The notes below the pieces were generated by a model. It saw only the letters and a program-made list of their open reading frames with translations. It had not been told where the DNA came from and ran no database searches. The translations under genes and the position numbers were made by a program. Source: an uncultured Geobacteraceae bacterium (GTDB lineage Bacteria > Desulfobacterota > Desulfuromonadia > Geobacterales > Pseudopelobacteraceae). Taken from it: a DNA stretch of 64,000 nucleotides. The stretch is taken from assembly GCA_903939115.1 (NCBI GenBank), contig CAJAFV010000046.1, positions 62,001 to 126,000 of the forward strand, read 5' to 3'. The stretch's first letter is position 1. Every line of letters begins with the position of its first letter. Of the stretch, positions 7,992-16,706 are shown piece after piece.

Positions 7992-10232
7992 TTACGCACA
8001 CTCGGAATATCCGCAGACATGGCAGACGGAACAGCCCCCTTCATGCTCGACGATACCGCCGCACTCCGGGCAGGCACCGCGCTCATGTCGGGTTGTTTCA
8101 TTGTCGCTGTCATAGCCATTATCGATAAGATGGTTCTGGATCGCTTTTGCAACTGCGTCGGCGCAGGAAAGCACCCGGTTATCGCCAAAGCCCGACGGGC
8201 AATGGCAGGAGATGCCCTGAAGCTGTTTTACCACCTGTCGTGCCTGAACGCCGCTTCGCCAGGCTAGTGATACCATGCGGCCTATTGCTTCGCTCTGTGA
8301 CGCCGCGCAGCCGCCGGCCTTACCCATTGTGGTGAAAAGTTCAAACAGTCCGTTTTTATCTTCGTTGATTGTAATATAAAGCGGACCACATCCGGTCTGC
8401 ATCTGATGGGTACAGCCTTTAAGGGCTTTCGGCCGATCCCGTTTAACCGCTTTCTTGTCATCTTCGACTGGAGTGGCGGCGACAGATACAATAAGCTCTT
8501 CTTTTTTTCCGGTAGAAAGAACCTGCTCGTCTCTGGAACCGTCACGATAAATAGTTACACCTTTACAGCCGGTTTCATACGCCAGCATATACACTTTTTC
8601 AACATCTTCAATGGTGGCTGAATTTGAAAAATTTACCGTCTTGGAAACCGCATTGTCGGTGTAAAGCTGAAAGGCCGACTGCATCTGAATATGATATTCA
8701 GGAGATATTTCGTGCGAAGTGACAAACACGTTGCGAATGTCAACCGGCACATCGGCGATGTCTGCGACAGTACCATGTTCGGCTATCTTCTGCATGAGAG
8801 CTTCTGAGTAGAAATTACGCTCCTTGGCAATCTTTTCAAAAATCGGGTTAACCTCTACCAGAACGTTCTTGTCCATGACGGTACGAACGTAGGAAACGGC
8901 AAAAAGTGGTTCTACGCCGGATGATGCGTTAGCGATAATAGATATGGTCCCGGTCGGGGCGATTGTTGTAACAGTGGCGTTTCTTTGCGGAGCAGCCCCC
9001 TTCTTATCAAATATTGAACCCTTGAAATTGGGGAAAGAACCGCGTTTTTTACCGAGTTCCTGCGATGCGAGGTGCCCTTCCTCATTAATGAACTTCATAA
9101 TCTTCTTGCCAAGTTTCACCGCTTCATCAGAGCAGTAAGGAATCCCGAGGAGAATAAGCATGTCGGCCCATCCCATAACCCCCAAGCCGATTTTTCGGTT
9201 GGCGTGAGTCATGTCATGGATCTGTTGTAAAGGATAGTTATTGGCCTCAATTACGTTGTCAAGGAAGTGGACGGCGTTATGAATGGTCTCACGCAGTTTT
9301 TTCCAGTCAACAGTGCCGTCTTTAATAAATATTCCGAGGTTGATCGAGCCAAGGTTACATGACTCATACGGTAGTAACGGCTGTTCACCACAAGGGTTGG
9401 TCGATTCGATTTCGCCAACAAGGGGGGTTGGATTATCACGATTCAGGCGATCAAGAAAGACGATGCCGGGTTCGCCGTTTTCCCAGGCCTGCTTGACGAT
9501 GCGCTGGAATACTTTCCGGGCGTTATGGCTGCCGCAGACCTTCTTGTCGCGTGGATTAATAAGATTGTATTCTTCATCCCGCTCAACGGCCTGCATAAAT
9601 TTTTCAGTAAGTCCGACTGATATATTGAAATTGTTAAGCTGTTTCTGGTCAGATTTACACATGATAAAATCCATCACGTTAGGGTGATCGACCCGCAAAA
9701 TAGCCATATTTGCACCGCGTCTGGTGCCTCCCTGTTTGATGGTTTCTGTCGCCACATCAAAAACGCGCATAAATGAGAGCGGACCGCTGGAGATACCGGT
9801 GGTGGTACTGACGACGTCGTTGGCTGGTCTCAAGCGGGAAAAGGAAAAACCGGTGCCGCCGCCGGACTTATGAATCAGGGCGGTAAATTTAACGGCGTCA
9901 AAAATTTCTTCCATTGAGTCGCCGACCGGCAGAACAAAGCAGGCGGAAAGCTGGCCCAAGGGGCGACCGGCATTCATAAGGGTGGGGGAGTTAGGGAGGA
10001 ATTCAAAGTTGGTCATCATGCGATAAAATGTATCTGATAACGTTTTTACATCAGCTTTTTTATCAAATGTTTTATCTGCAGCTGCAATAGTGTCAGCTAC
10101 GCGTCGAAACATATCGGCCGGCGTTTCAAGGACTTTTCCGGATTCATCACGGCGAAGGTAGCGCTTTTCCAGCACGGTGGCCGCATTTTTTGTCAGGGCA
10201 GGGACTGTGTCGCCGGCGATACTTTTTTTCAT
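7992..10232 (-). CDS. nrdJ: Vitamin B12-dependent (class II) ribonucleoside-diphosphate reductase
   Basis: Makes deoxyribonucleotides using an adenosylcobalamin radical, so it works with or without oxygen. The start at 10232 (MKKSIAGDTVP) has AAGGAG eight bases upstream; a frame open to 10340 is rejected because it runs into the promoter. The protein is 746 residues. The barrel core carries NPCGEQPLLPYESCNLGS with the radical-site Asn-Cys-Glu set. The C-terminal third has the TSCPD domain (KGCTHQMQTGCGPLY) and ends in a Cys-rich zinc-ribbon (CPECGG...CSVCHVCGYSEC). It is a single-gene unit. Two candidate NrdR boxes lie 73-121 bp upstream. Confidence 0.96.
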   Translation of the reverse strand: MKKSIAGDTVPALTKNAATVLEKRYLRRDESGKVLETPADMFRRVADTIAAADKTFDKKADVKTLSDTFYRMMTNFEFLPNSPTLMNAGRPLGQLSACFVLPVGDSMEEIFDAVKFTALIHKSGGGTGFSFSRLRPANDVVSTTTGISSGPLSFMRVFDVATETIKQGGTRRGANMAILRVDHPNVMDFIMCKSDQKQLNNFNISVGLTEKFMQAVERDEEYNLINPRDKKVCGSHNARKVFQRIVKQAWENGEPGIVFLDRLNRDNPTPLVGEIESTNPCGEQPLLPYESCNLGSINLGIFIKDGTVDWKKLRETIHNAVHFLDNVIEANNYPLQQIHDMTHANRKIGLGVMGWADMLILLGIPYCSDEAVKLGKKIMKFINEEGHLASQELGKKRGSFPNFKGSIFDKKGAAPQRNATVTTIAPTGTISIIANASSGVEPLFAVSYVRTVMDKNVLVEVNPIFEKIAKERNFYSEALMQKIAEHGTVADIADVPVDIRNVFVTSHEISPEYHIQMQSAFQLYTDNAVSKTVNFSNSATIEDVEKVYMLAYETGCKGVTIYRDGSRDEQVLSTGKKEELIVSVAATPVEDDKKAVKRDRPKALKGCTHQMQTGCGPLYITINEDKNGLFELFTTMGKAGGCAASQSEAIGRMVSLAWRSGVQARQVVKQLQGISCHCPSGFGDNRVLSCADAVAKAIQNHLIDNGYDSDNETTRHERGACPECGGIVEHEGGCSVCHVCGYSECA

Positions 10233-10304
10233 CTTGAAACTCCTTTGTTTGATGCAAAATGATGTTTTTTCATAGATTGTATTTTGAACTGATAAACAGA
10301 TAAA

Positions 10305-10353
10305 CCACAAAATATTGTATGAGGGTGTGGAATTAACCACAACATGTATGTGG
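10305..10353 (-). promoter_or_regulatory. Candidate pair of NrdR boxes upstream of nrdJ
   Basis: The 16-mer at 10305-10320 matches the NrdR consensus (acaCwAtATaTwGtgt) at 13 of 16 positions. A second dyad at 10337-10353 (CCACA...TGTGG) begins 32 bp away, about three helical turns, the usual spacing of paired NrdR boxes. The second is a poorer match. NrdR represses ribonucleotide reductase genes when dATP is high; no nrdR gene is in the window. Confidence 0.5.
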
Positions 10354-10513
10354 TGTCAACACATATATTTCATAAAAATCTAACATCTTGAAAGGACTGG
10401 AAAAGTGTAATTTCGAGGCATATTTGGATCGCTTACTAATGAAAAAATAACATTGAATTTACAGTTTAAGGTAATCATGGTAAATCATTCGTACTAATTC
10501 AAGGAGAACCTGA

Positions 10514-11590
10514 GTGAAACTGTTTATTGCCGTCTGTCTTATTCTCTGCATGCCGATGATTTTACCGGCTGCAGATCTGCGCAGTGATGTGTATACCGAG
10601 GCGGTTATTTCGGAGGATGTGACGTGGCGGGGTTCAGTTCTTGTCCGCGGTTTTGTCGTTGTGGCACCTCAGGCAACCTTGCGCATCGAACCGGGAACGG
10701 TGGTCCGTTTTGCTAAAGCAGCCGGCCAGCAGCTTCCGAACCTTGTTGTGCAGGGCCGAATCCATGCGTCAGGATCTATTGAACAGCCGATCATTTTCAC
10801 AGCCGATAGTGCCTCGCCGTCCCGGGGGGAGTGGGGCGGCATTGTCCTGATCTCGACTGAAAAACGGAATCAGCTTGATCAGTGTCGTATCAAGTATGCT
10901 CAAAGCGGCATTGATACCCGTTTTTCCAGCGTAGCTTTGAATGCGGTTTCTATTGAACAGGCAGAGACAGGTGTGTTGTCGTATGACAGCGTTGTGCAGA
11001 TGAACGGAACTTCGGTGGCCGACTCAGGCACCGGTATCGAAATCCATACCAGCGAATTCGAGGCCAGGGATAGTACGCTCTCCTCCTGTCAGAGAGGTGC
11101 TCTGTTTTATTCCTCTGCTGTTGCACTTTCAACGGTAAAAATTACGAATAATCTGCAGTCGGGCCTTGAAATTACGGACTGCCGGATAAAAATAACCGGT
11201 GGAGATGTTTCAGGAAATGAGCTTGGCGCCCGTATAAAAGGGGGCGAAGGACAGCTGCTCATGACCAGCTTTCAGCGTAATAAACAGACTGCTCTGCACC
11301 TTCTCGGTTCGCGCATCAAAATTCAGCGCTGCCTGTTTGCTGATAACAGCCAGGATGCTTTACGTACCGAAGACGGATTGGCGTTGCTCTTGAACAATGC
11401 CTTCAGTGCCAATGGCGGTTTTAATGTTTACAACGCCGGAAGTGAAAGTGTCACTGCCCGGCAAAACTGGTGGGGGGCAACTGATCAAAGCACGATCAGT
11501 CGAAAAATGTATGATATAACGCGGGATAAAAAAGCTGGTATTATAGTTGTTTACCCATGGCTGAACGAAAAACCGCAATTGATGCCGTAA
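10514..11590 (+). CDS. Secreted right-handed parallel beta-helix protein
   Basis: Unnamed 358-residue protein starting at a GTG with AAGGAG eight bases upstream. Residues 1-20 form a signal peptide (charged start, hydrophobic FIAVCLILCMPMILP core, then AADL), so it is exported. The rest is made of short repeating strands such as GSVLVRGFVVVAPQATLRIE, with recurrent N and G turns, the pattern of NosD/pectate-lyase-like beta-helices. A segment ending QNWWGATDQ is typical of these proteins in Geobacter-like bacteria. It may bind polysaccharide or act as an envelope protein; no catalytic motif is recognisable. Its stop is 10 bp from the next gene, so the two may be co-transcribed. Confidence 0.7.
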   Translation: MKLFIAVCLILCMPMILPAADLRSDVYTEAVISEDVTWRGSVLVRGFVVVAPQATLRIEPGTVVRFAKAAGQQLPNLVVQGRIHASGSIEQPIIFTADSASPSRGEWGGIVLISTEKRNQLDQCRIKYAQSGIDTRFSSVALNAVSIEQAETGVLSYDSVVQMNGTSVADSGTGIEIHTSEFEARDSTLSSCQRGALFYSSAVALSTVKITNNLQSGLEITDCRIKITGGDVSGNELGARIKGGEGQLLMTSFQRNKQTALHLLGSRIKIQRCLFADNSQDALRTEDGLALLLNNAFSANGGFNVYNAGSESVTARQNWWGATDQSTISRKMYDITRDKKAGIIVVYPWLNEKPQLMP

Positions 11591-11600
11591 GGATTTATTC

Positions 11601-12755
11601 GTGTATCTCGATAATGCTGCTACATCTTTTCCTAAACCTGACGCAGTGCATGAAGCTGTTCTCCAGGCAATGCGCGCAGTCGGTGCTTCTCCCGGCAGAG
11701 GCGGATATCGGCAGTCGCTGGAAGCCGGGCGCATTCTTTTTCAGGCACGTGAGGCCGTAGCCGGTTTTTTCTCGATTTCAGATTCGTCTCGAGTCATCTT
11801 TACCCACAATGCCACCGGAGCATTGAATCTGGCACTTCAGGGGACTTTGACCGCTGGCGACCATATAATCACTACATCGATGGAACATAATTCTCTTTTG
11901 CGGCCACTGTATGCGCTTCAAAGTAAAGGCGTTGAATTGTCCATCGTCCCGGCCGGCTCTGACGGAGTAGTTTCTGCTGAGGAAATTCAGCGTGCGGTGC
12001 AGGCGAATACCCGAATGATCGCTGTAAGCCACGTTTCAAATGTCTGCGGTGCCATCCAACCGTTGCAGCAGCTGGCTGAAATCAGTCGCGCATGCGGCGC
12101 ACTGTTCTTGGTTGATGCGGCGCAGTCGGCCGGCTATCTGCCAATTGATGTGGAAAAATATTCTATCGACCTGCTTGCGGTTCCGGGCCACAAAGGGTTG
12201 TTGGGGCCAAGCGGAACGGGGCTGCTGTATGCGGCGCCACGCGTGCCGCTCAAACCGGTTATCCATGGCGGTACCGGCAGTCATGCTACGGCTGAAGAGC
12301 AGCCACTGGTCATGCCGGACGGTTTTGAGGCGGGTACTCACAATCTCCCCGGAATTGCCGGGCTGCTGGCAGGGATTGAATTCATTGGTGATGTCGGACT
12401 TTCTGTCATCCACCGGCATGAACATGCTCTGCTTGCCCAGGCGGAACAGGCGCTGAGAGAGATTGCCGGTGTTACCCTCCACGGTCCGTCAGATCCGTCT
12501 GGCCGCTGTTCGGTGCTCTCGTTTACCGCATCCGGTGTCGACTCGGCGCTTCTGGCTACAGAACTTGATTATGGTTTTGATATAGCGGTGCGTGCCGGGC
12601 TGCATTGCGCACCCCTCGCTCACCGGACACTGGGAACGCTACCGGGCGGTACGGTGCGGGTAAGCCCGGGTTGGTTTACGACCAGTGAAGAGATTGCATT
12701 CTTTTCAGATGCCGTTGTACAATGCATCAGCAAAATTCGCACAGCGGCAGGATAG
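11601..12755 (+). CDS. Cysteine desulfurase / selenocysteine lyase family aminotransferase
   Basis: Class V aminotransferase of 384 residues starting at GTG (MYLDNAATSFPKP). The PLP lysine is Lys198 in AVPGHKGLLGPSGTG. The C-terminal RAGLHCAPLAHR segment holds Cys336, the likely persulfide-forming residue. THNATGALNLAL and VDAAQSAGYLPID are family hallmarks. It belongs to the group annotated simply as cysteine desulfurase family protein rather than to IscS or SufS, and there is no iron-sulfur assembly gene beside it. The substrate (cysteine or selenocysteine) is therefore open. Followed by the PhoH-like gene after a short hairpin. Confidence 0.85.
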   Translation: MYLDNAATSFPKPDAVHEAVLQAMRAVGASPGRGGYRQSLEAGRILFQAREAVAGFFSISDSSRVIFTHNATGALNLALQGTLTAGDHIITTSMEHNSLLRPLYALQSKGVELSIVPAGSDGVVSAEEIQRAVQANTRMIAVSHVSNVCGAIQPLQQLAEISRACGALFLVDAAQSAGYLPIDVEKYSIDLLAVPGHKGLLGPSGTGLLYAAPRVPLKPVIHGGTGSHATAEEQPLVMPDGFEAGTHNLPGIAGLLAGIEFIGDVGLSVIHRHEHALLAQAEQALREIAGVTLHGPSDPSGRCSVLSFTASGVDSALLATELDYGFDIAVRAGLHCAPLAHRTLGTLPGGTVRVSPGWFTTSEEIAFFSDAVVQCISKIRTAAG

Positions 12756-12780
12756 CTAATGCCGCTTCCACCCCAAATCC

Positions 12781-12803
12781 GGCGGCGTGCCGCCATCTTT
12801 TAT
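12781..12803 (+). terminator. Short GC hairpin after the desulfurase gene
   Basis: Arms GGCGG / CCGCC with a four-base loop, then ATCTTTTATTT. The stem is short, so it is a weak terminator or only an attenuator before the PhoH-like gene. Confidence 0.35.
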
Positions 12804-12820
12804 TTCCAAAAAGGGACTCC

Positions 12821-14137
12821 ATGAAAAACTTCATCCTCGATACGAATGTCTTACTTCACGATCCACAGTCGCTGTTTAAATTTCAAGATAACAACATAAT
12901 TATTCCGATTACCGTTATTGAAGAGATTGACCGCTTCAAGAAAGATATGAACGAAACTGGTCGAAACGCCCGGATGGTGTCGCGGATTCTAGATTCAATG
13001 CGTGAAAAAGGCTCTCTTGCATCAGGTGTTACCATGCCGGGTGGGGGAACGCTGCGGATTGAGATGTTTGCGGAAAAATATTTCAAGAATCTGCCGGTTG
13101 ACCTGCGCGAGGATAACGGTGATAACCGGATAATAGCCGTCGCACAGGATGTCCGTGATCGCTTTCCTGAGGCGGTAACTATTTTTGTAACCAAGGATTC
13201 CAATCTACGCATCAAGTCTGATGTTATCGGATTGATAGCCGAAGATTATGAAAATGACAAAGTCGATATTCAGGATCTCTACTCCGGAACCCGGACGATC
13301 GAGGTTTCGCCCGATGCCGTTGATCGTTTTTATGGTCAGGGATGGCTTGAAACTCCGATTGAAATGGCTCCTAACGAGTTCATTACGATTGTTGACAGCG
13401 GCAATCCGAATCATTCGGCAATCTGCCGTAACGATCCCGCCAACGCCCGAATCGTCCCGGTGCGAAAAGTGCCAAAGGAGGGGATTTGGAGCCTCTTTCC
13501 GCGTAACAGGGAACAATCCTTTGCTCTGGATGTTCTGATGGATGACAGTATCAAGCTGGTGACGCTGGTAGGGAAGGCGGGAACCGGCAAGACGCTGCTT
13601 GCCATTGCCGCCGGGCTTCATAAAACTGCTGAAGAAAATATTTATAACCGGCTGCTGGTTTCGCGTCCGGTTTTCCCGATGGGCAAAGACCTTGGTTTTC
13701 TGCCGGGAGACATTGAAGAAAAACTTACCCCGTGGATGCAGCCGATTTTTGATAATGTTGAATTGCTGATCTCCGGGCATGAATCTGAAAAACGGCACAG
13801 CAAGGGGTACAAGGAGCTGATGGCTATGGGGCTCCTTGACATTGAACCGCTCACCTATATCCGTGGTCGCTCGATCCCAAATCAGTATCTGATTGTTGAT
13901 GAAGCCCAGAACCTGACTCCCCACGAGATCAAAACGATCGTCACCAGGGTCGGCGAGGGAACCAAGATCGTTCTGACCGGCGACCCGTACCAGATTGATA
14001 ATCCCTATGTTGACTCCTCCAGTAACGGTCTGACCTATCTTGTTGAAAAATTCAAGGGACAGCCGATTGCCGCGCATGTGACTCTGACCAAGGGTGAACG
14101 CTCTGAATTGGCCGAGTTGGCAGCTAATCTGCTGTAA
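12821..14137 (+). CDS. PIN domain + PhoH-family ATPase (YlaK type)
   Basis: A 438-residue fusion of an N-terminal PIN nuclease domain (residues 1-130, beginning MKNFILDTNVLLHDP with its metal-binding Asp residues) and a C-terminal PhoH ATPase. Walker A is VGKAGTGKTLLA near residue 250, Walker B is LIVDEAQNLTP, and the GDPYQIDNPYVD sensor region follows. Such PhoH2-type proteins are thought to be RNA helicase-nucleases. I use the ATG at 12821, where the PIN fold begins; the frame opens earlier at 12722 inside the preceding gene. Only 3 bp separate it from tsaD, so tsaD and rsmA are probably in the same operon. Confidence 0.93.
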   Translation: MKNFILDTNVLLHDPQSLFKFQDNNIIIPITVIEEIDRFKKDMNETGRNARMVSRILDSMREKGSLASGVTMPGGGTLRIEMFAEKYFKNLPVDLREDNGDNRIIAVAQDVRDRFPEAVTIFVTKDSNLRIKSDVIGLIAEDYENDKVDIQDLYSGTRTIEVSPDAVDRFYGQGWLETPIEMAPNEFITIVDSGNPNHSAICRNDPANARIVPVRKVPKEGIWSLFPRNREQSFALDVLMDDSIKLVTLVGKAGTGKTLLAIAAGLHKTAEENIYNRLLVSRPVFPMGKDLGFLPGDIEEKLTPWMQPIFDNVELLISGHESEKRHSKGYKELMAMGLLDIEPLTYIRGRSIPNQYLIVDEAQNLTPHEIKTIVTRVGEGTKIVLTGDPYQIDNPYVDSSSNGLTYLVEKFKGQPIAAHVTLTKGERSELAELAANLL

Positions 14138-14140
14138 CAG

Positions 14141-15163
14141 ATGATTGTACTTGCCATTGAAACATCTTGTGATGAAACGGCCGCCGCTGTGGTACAGGGC
14201 GGTCGTGAAATTCTTTCCTCTGTAGTCTCTTCCCAGATTGCTATCCATGCCGCATATGGAGGGGTTGTGCCGGAGATAGCTTCCCGCAAACACCTTGAAT
14301 CCATCGTCCCGGTGATCAATCAGGCTCTTGATGATGCCGGAGTCGGTATGGGTGATCTTGAAGGTGTTGCTGTTACCCGTGGTCCTGGCTTATCCGGAGC
14401 TCTGCTGGTCGGTTTTTCTGTGGCCAAGGCAATTGCGGCGGCACGGAAAATTCCTTATGTCGGCGTACATCACATAGAAGGTCATCTGTTTGCGCCATTG
14501 CTTGAACAACCGGTGGCGTTTCCGTTTCTGGCTCTGGTGGTGTCAGGCGGACACACCCACCTGTACCACGTCGAAGGCTTTGGCCACTACACAACCCTTG
14601 GCAGAACCATCGATGATGCAGCCGGTGAGGCCTATGACAAATGTGCAAAAATTATGGGGATGCCGTATCCCGGCGGTGTTCTGATTGACCGGATGGCTCA
14701 GAGCGGCAACCCTGACGCAATTCGTCTGCCACGGCCGTTACTGAGAGATGGTACCTGTAACTTCAGCTTTAGTGGTCTCAAAACAGCGGTACTCCAGCAT
14801 TTACAAAAGCACCCCGTAACTCTTCCGGGACAGGAAGCTGACGATCTCTGTGCCTCTTTCCAGGAAGCGGTCTGTCATGTCCTTGCGGCAAAAACAGAGG
14901 CTGCCATCCGGCAGACCGGAGCTGCCCGTCTTGTTGTTGCCGGGGGGGTCGCCTGCAACAGCGGCTTGCGCAGCCGCATGAAAGAGCTCTGCGGAAAGGC
15001 AGGGGTCGAGCTGTTCATTCCTCACCCGTTATTATGCGGCGATAACGCAGCCATGCTGGCAGTTCCCGGCGACTACTATCTCACCAACGGGTTTGCTTCA
15101 CAACGCTCACTTGATGTCACCGCAACCTGGGACATGGATCTTATTAAGGAATCAATGAAATGA
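14141..15163 (+). CDS. tsaD: tRNA N6-threonylcarbamoyladenosine transferase TsaD
   Basis: Transfers threonylcarbamoyl from its AMP adduct to adenosine 37 of ANN-decoding tRNAs. It is 340 residues, standard length. Visible motifs are the N-terminal ETSCDET ATP-binding loop, the metal-binding HHIEGH, VSGGHTHL, and the GGVACNSGLR segment. The stop overlaps the start of rsmA (ATGA), so the two are coupled. The enzyme that makes the AMP adduct (Sua5/YrdC family) may be the gene at 17898-18509, although that one looks closer to YciO. Confidence 0.97.
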   Translation: MIVLAIETSCDETAAAVVQGGREILSSVVSSQIAIHAAYGGVVPEIASRKHLESIVPVINQALDDAGVGMGDLEGVAVTRGPGLSGALLVGFSVAKAIAAARKIPYVGVHHIEGHLFAPLLEQPVAFPFLALVVSGGHTHLYHVEGFGHYTTLGRTIDDAAGEAYDKCAKIMGMPYPGGVLIDRMAQSGNPDAIRLPRPLLRDGTCNFSFSGLKTAVLQHLQKHPVTLPGQEADDLCASFQEAVCHVLAAKTEAAIRQTGAARLVVAGGVACNSGLRSRMKELCGKAGVELFIPHPLLCGDNAAMLAVPGDYYLTNGFASQRSLDVTATWDMDLIKESMK

Positions 15164-15993
15164 GTGGAAACCGTCGTCCCTTGAAATCACTTGGACAGAA
15201 CTTTCTTGTTGATGGGAATATTATCGATAAAATTATTCAGGCGGCCAATATCCAACCGGAGCAAGCGGTGCTTGAAATCGGTCCGGGTCGTGGAGCGCTG
15301 ACAAAACATCTTGCCGAACGGGCAGGTCGCCTTCTCCTGATTGAATTTGACCATGCCCTGGCGGCCTGGCATCAAGACCAGCTCAAGGGTAATGAGCGAG
15401 TTACTGTTATTGACGCTGACGTGTTAAAGGTTGATCTTGCCGAACTTCTCACGGAGACGCCTCAAAAGTGGAACGTCGTTGCCAACCTCCCCTATAATAT
15501 TTCGACCGAAGTTCTGTTCCGGTTATATGCAGTCCATAGCAGGCTGGCACGGATGACCCTTATGCTGCAAAAAGAGGTCGGAGACCGCCTGGCTGCGCCT
15601 CCTGACTGCTCCGCATATGGTGTGACTACTGTCCTTCTCGGTTTGTGGTTTGATATCAGCAGAGTTGTTGTCGTGCACCCCGGATGTTTTCATCCGAGCC
15701 CGAAAGTTGATTCTGTCGTTCTGAACTTTATTCCCCGCTCTGAGGCCAGAGCTGAAGTCGGCGACGAGGACGTGTTCAGAGTGGTCGTGAAAAGTGCGTT
15801 TTCTATGCGTCGGAAAACGCTGGCCAACTGCCTTAAATCTGCCGAATTCGCCAAAATGATAGATTGCGGAGAGCTGTTGGAGGCGTGTGCCATTGATGGC
15901 AGGAGGAGGGGTGAAACACTCTCCCTTGAAGAGTTTGCAGTCCTGTCGAGACGGGTTACAGAATTGTTGCAAGCTGGAGCTGTTGCAAAATGA
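15160..15993 (+). CDS. rsmA: 16S rRNA dimethyladenosine transferase RsmA (KsgA)
   Basis: Dimethylates two adjacent adenosines near the 3' end of 16S rRNA late in small-subunit assembly. The 277-residue protein has the N-terminal SLGQNFLVD motif, the SAM-binding loop EIGPGRGALT, the catalytic NLPYNIST and the C-terminal FSMRRKTLANCLK segment. It overlaps tsaD by four bases. Downstream the synteny breaks: a toxin-antitoxin pair follows, which suggests that an accessory insertion sits just after this gene. Confidence 0.97.
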   Translation: MSGNRRPLKSLGQNFLVDGNIIDKIIQAANIQPEQAVLEIGPGRGALTKHLAERAGRLLLIEFDHALAAWHQDQLKGNERVTVIDADVLKVDLAELLTETPQKWNVVANLPYNISTEVLFRLYAVHSRLARMTLMLQKEVGDRLAAPPDCSAYGVTTVLLGLWFDISRVVVVHPGCFHPSPKVDSVVLNFIPRSEARAEVGDEDVFRVVVKSAFSMRRKTLANCLKSAEFAKMIDCGELLEACAIDGRRRGETLSLEEFAVLSRRVTELLQAGAVAK

Positions 15994-16035
15994 GTTTGAA
16001 GGGGAACGTAATGTTTTGGAATCAGGAGGAGATAA

Positions 16036-16092
16036 ATGGCACTTACAAGAGACTTTAAAGAAACAATGAGTATGAGCGCTATCATAATATGA
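16036..16092 (+). pseudogene. Stub of an HTH addiction-module antitoxin gene (or 18-codon leader)
   Basis: An 18-codon frame with a near-perfect ribosome binding site (AGGAGG). It begins MALTRDFKET, which I recognise as the usual N-terminus of a family of helix-turn-helix addiction-module antidotes of about 95-100 residues. After about ten codons the match stops and a TGA follows. This looks like a gene truncated by deletion or insertion, directly ahead of hicA. A short leader peptide for hicA is the alternative. Recognition rests on ten residues recalled from memory. Confidence 0.4.
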
Positions 16093-16103
16093 TTGCATAT
16101 TAT
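16084..16103. promoter_or_regulatory. Inverted repeat, candidate HicB operator
   Basis: Perfect eight-base arms ATAATATG / CATATTAT with a four-base spacer, ending 25 bp before the hicA start. HicB-type antitoxins with a ribbon-helix-helix domain bind such dyads to autoregulate, so this is a plausible operator. Not tested against other hicAB loci. Confidence 0.45.
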
Positions 16104-16128
16104 CTCATTTGATGGCAATTATCGACAC

Positions 16129-16383
16129 ATGAATAAATCGCATCGAAAAATTTTGATCGATATTTTTTCACAACCGGTTCCGGCGACTTTGGAGTGGCGG
16201 AGAATTGAATCTCTCTTTGTCTCGCTAGGTGCACAAATTATTGAAGGTGCCGGATCAAGGGTTAGATTTGATTTGAACGGCATAGTGGCGGCATTCCACC
16301 GACCACATCCGGCAAAAGAGGCAAAACCATATCAAGTTAGGGACGCAAAAACATTTTTGGAGAATGCAGGAGTAAAGCCATGA
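16129..16383 (+). CDS. hicA: HicA-type toxin
   Basis: 84-residue protein starting at ATG 16129 (MNKSHRKILIDIF). It matches the HicA fold: a small dsRNA-binding-like domain with a helix, a basic GSRVRFDLNG strand, and a His-rich segment AAFHRPHPAKEAK that supplies the catalytic His. HicA toxins cleave mRNA and block translation. The C-terminal QVRDAKTFLENAGVKP is also typical. It overlaps the next gene by four bases, the usual toxin-first hicAB layout. The upstream palindrome is a candidate operator. No other frame fits the region. Confidence 0.85.
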   Translation: MNKSHRKILIDIFSQPVPATLEWRRIESLFVSLGAQIIEGAGSRVRFDLNGIVAAFHRPHPAKEAKPYQVRDAKTFLENAGVKP

Positions 16384-16706
16384 ATACCATGCTTTTCAAA
16401 GGATATGCCGCAAGAATTGAATACAGTGATGAAGATGGATGCTTCATTGGTCACGTAGCAGGAATTAAAGACGTAATTGGTTTTCACGCCGATACTGTCT
16501 GCGAGTTGCGTGCTGCTTTTGAAGAGGCTGTGGATGACTATCTTGCAACGTGTGAAAAATTGGGAAGAGCACCACAAAAACCATATTCAGGCAAACTGAT
16601 GCTAAGAGTTCCTCCTGAAGTACATGCCCACGCAGCAATGATGGCTGAAGCTCATGGGAAAAGTTTGAACCAATGGGCAGCGGATGTTCTTATGTACGCT
16701 TCTTGA
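16380..16706 (+). CDS. hicB: HicB-type antitoxin
   Basis: 108-residue partner of HicA. The N-terminal half (YAARIEYSDEDGCFIGHVAGI) is the degenerate RNase H-like HicB fold that masks the toxin. The C-terminal half (LMLRVPPEVHAHAAMMAEA...LNQWAADVLMYAS) is a ribbon-helix-helix DNA-binding domain, so the protein can also repress its own operon. The pair lies between rsmA and a thioesterase gene and is probably a recent accessory insertion. The 195 bp after it holds no gene that I can see. Confidence 0.88.
   Translation: MNTMLFKGYAARIEYSDEDGCFIGHVAGIKDVIGFHADTVCELRAAFEEAVDDYLATCEKLGRAPQKPYSGKLMLRVPPEVHAHAAMMAEAHGKSLNQWAADVLMYAS

Noticed and set aside
10233-10513. Cobalamin riboswitch upstream of the B12-dependent reductase
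   Set aside because: I see no B12-box-like sequence or matching stems in this A/T-rich gap; the palindromes fit NrdR boxes better.
13205-14293. 362-codon minus-strand frame opposite the PIN-PhoH gene
   Set aside because: It mirrors a clear real gene on the plus strand and has no recognisable domain; a shadow of codon bias.
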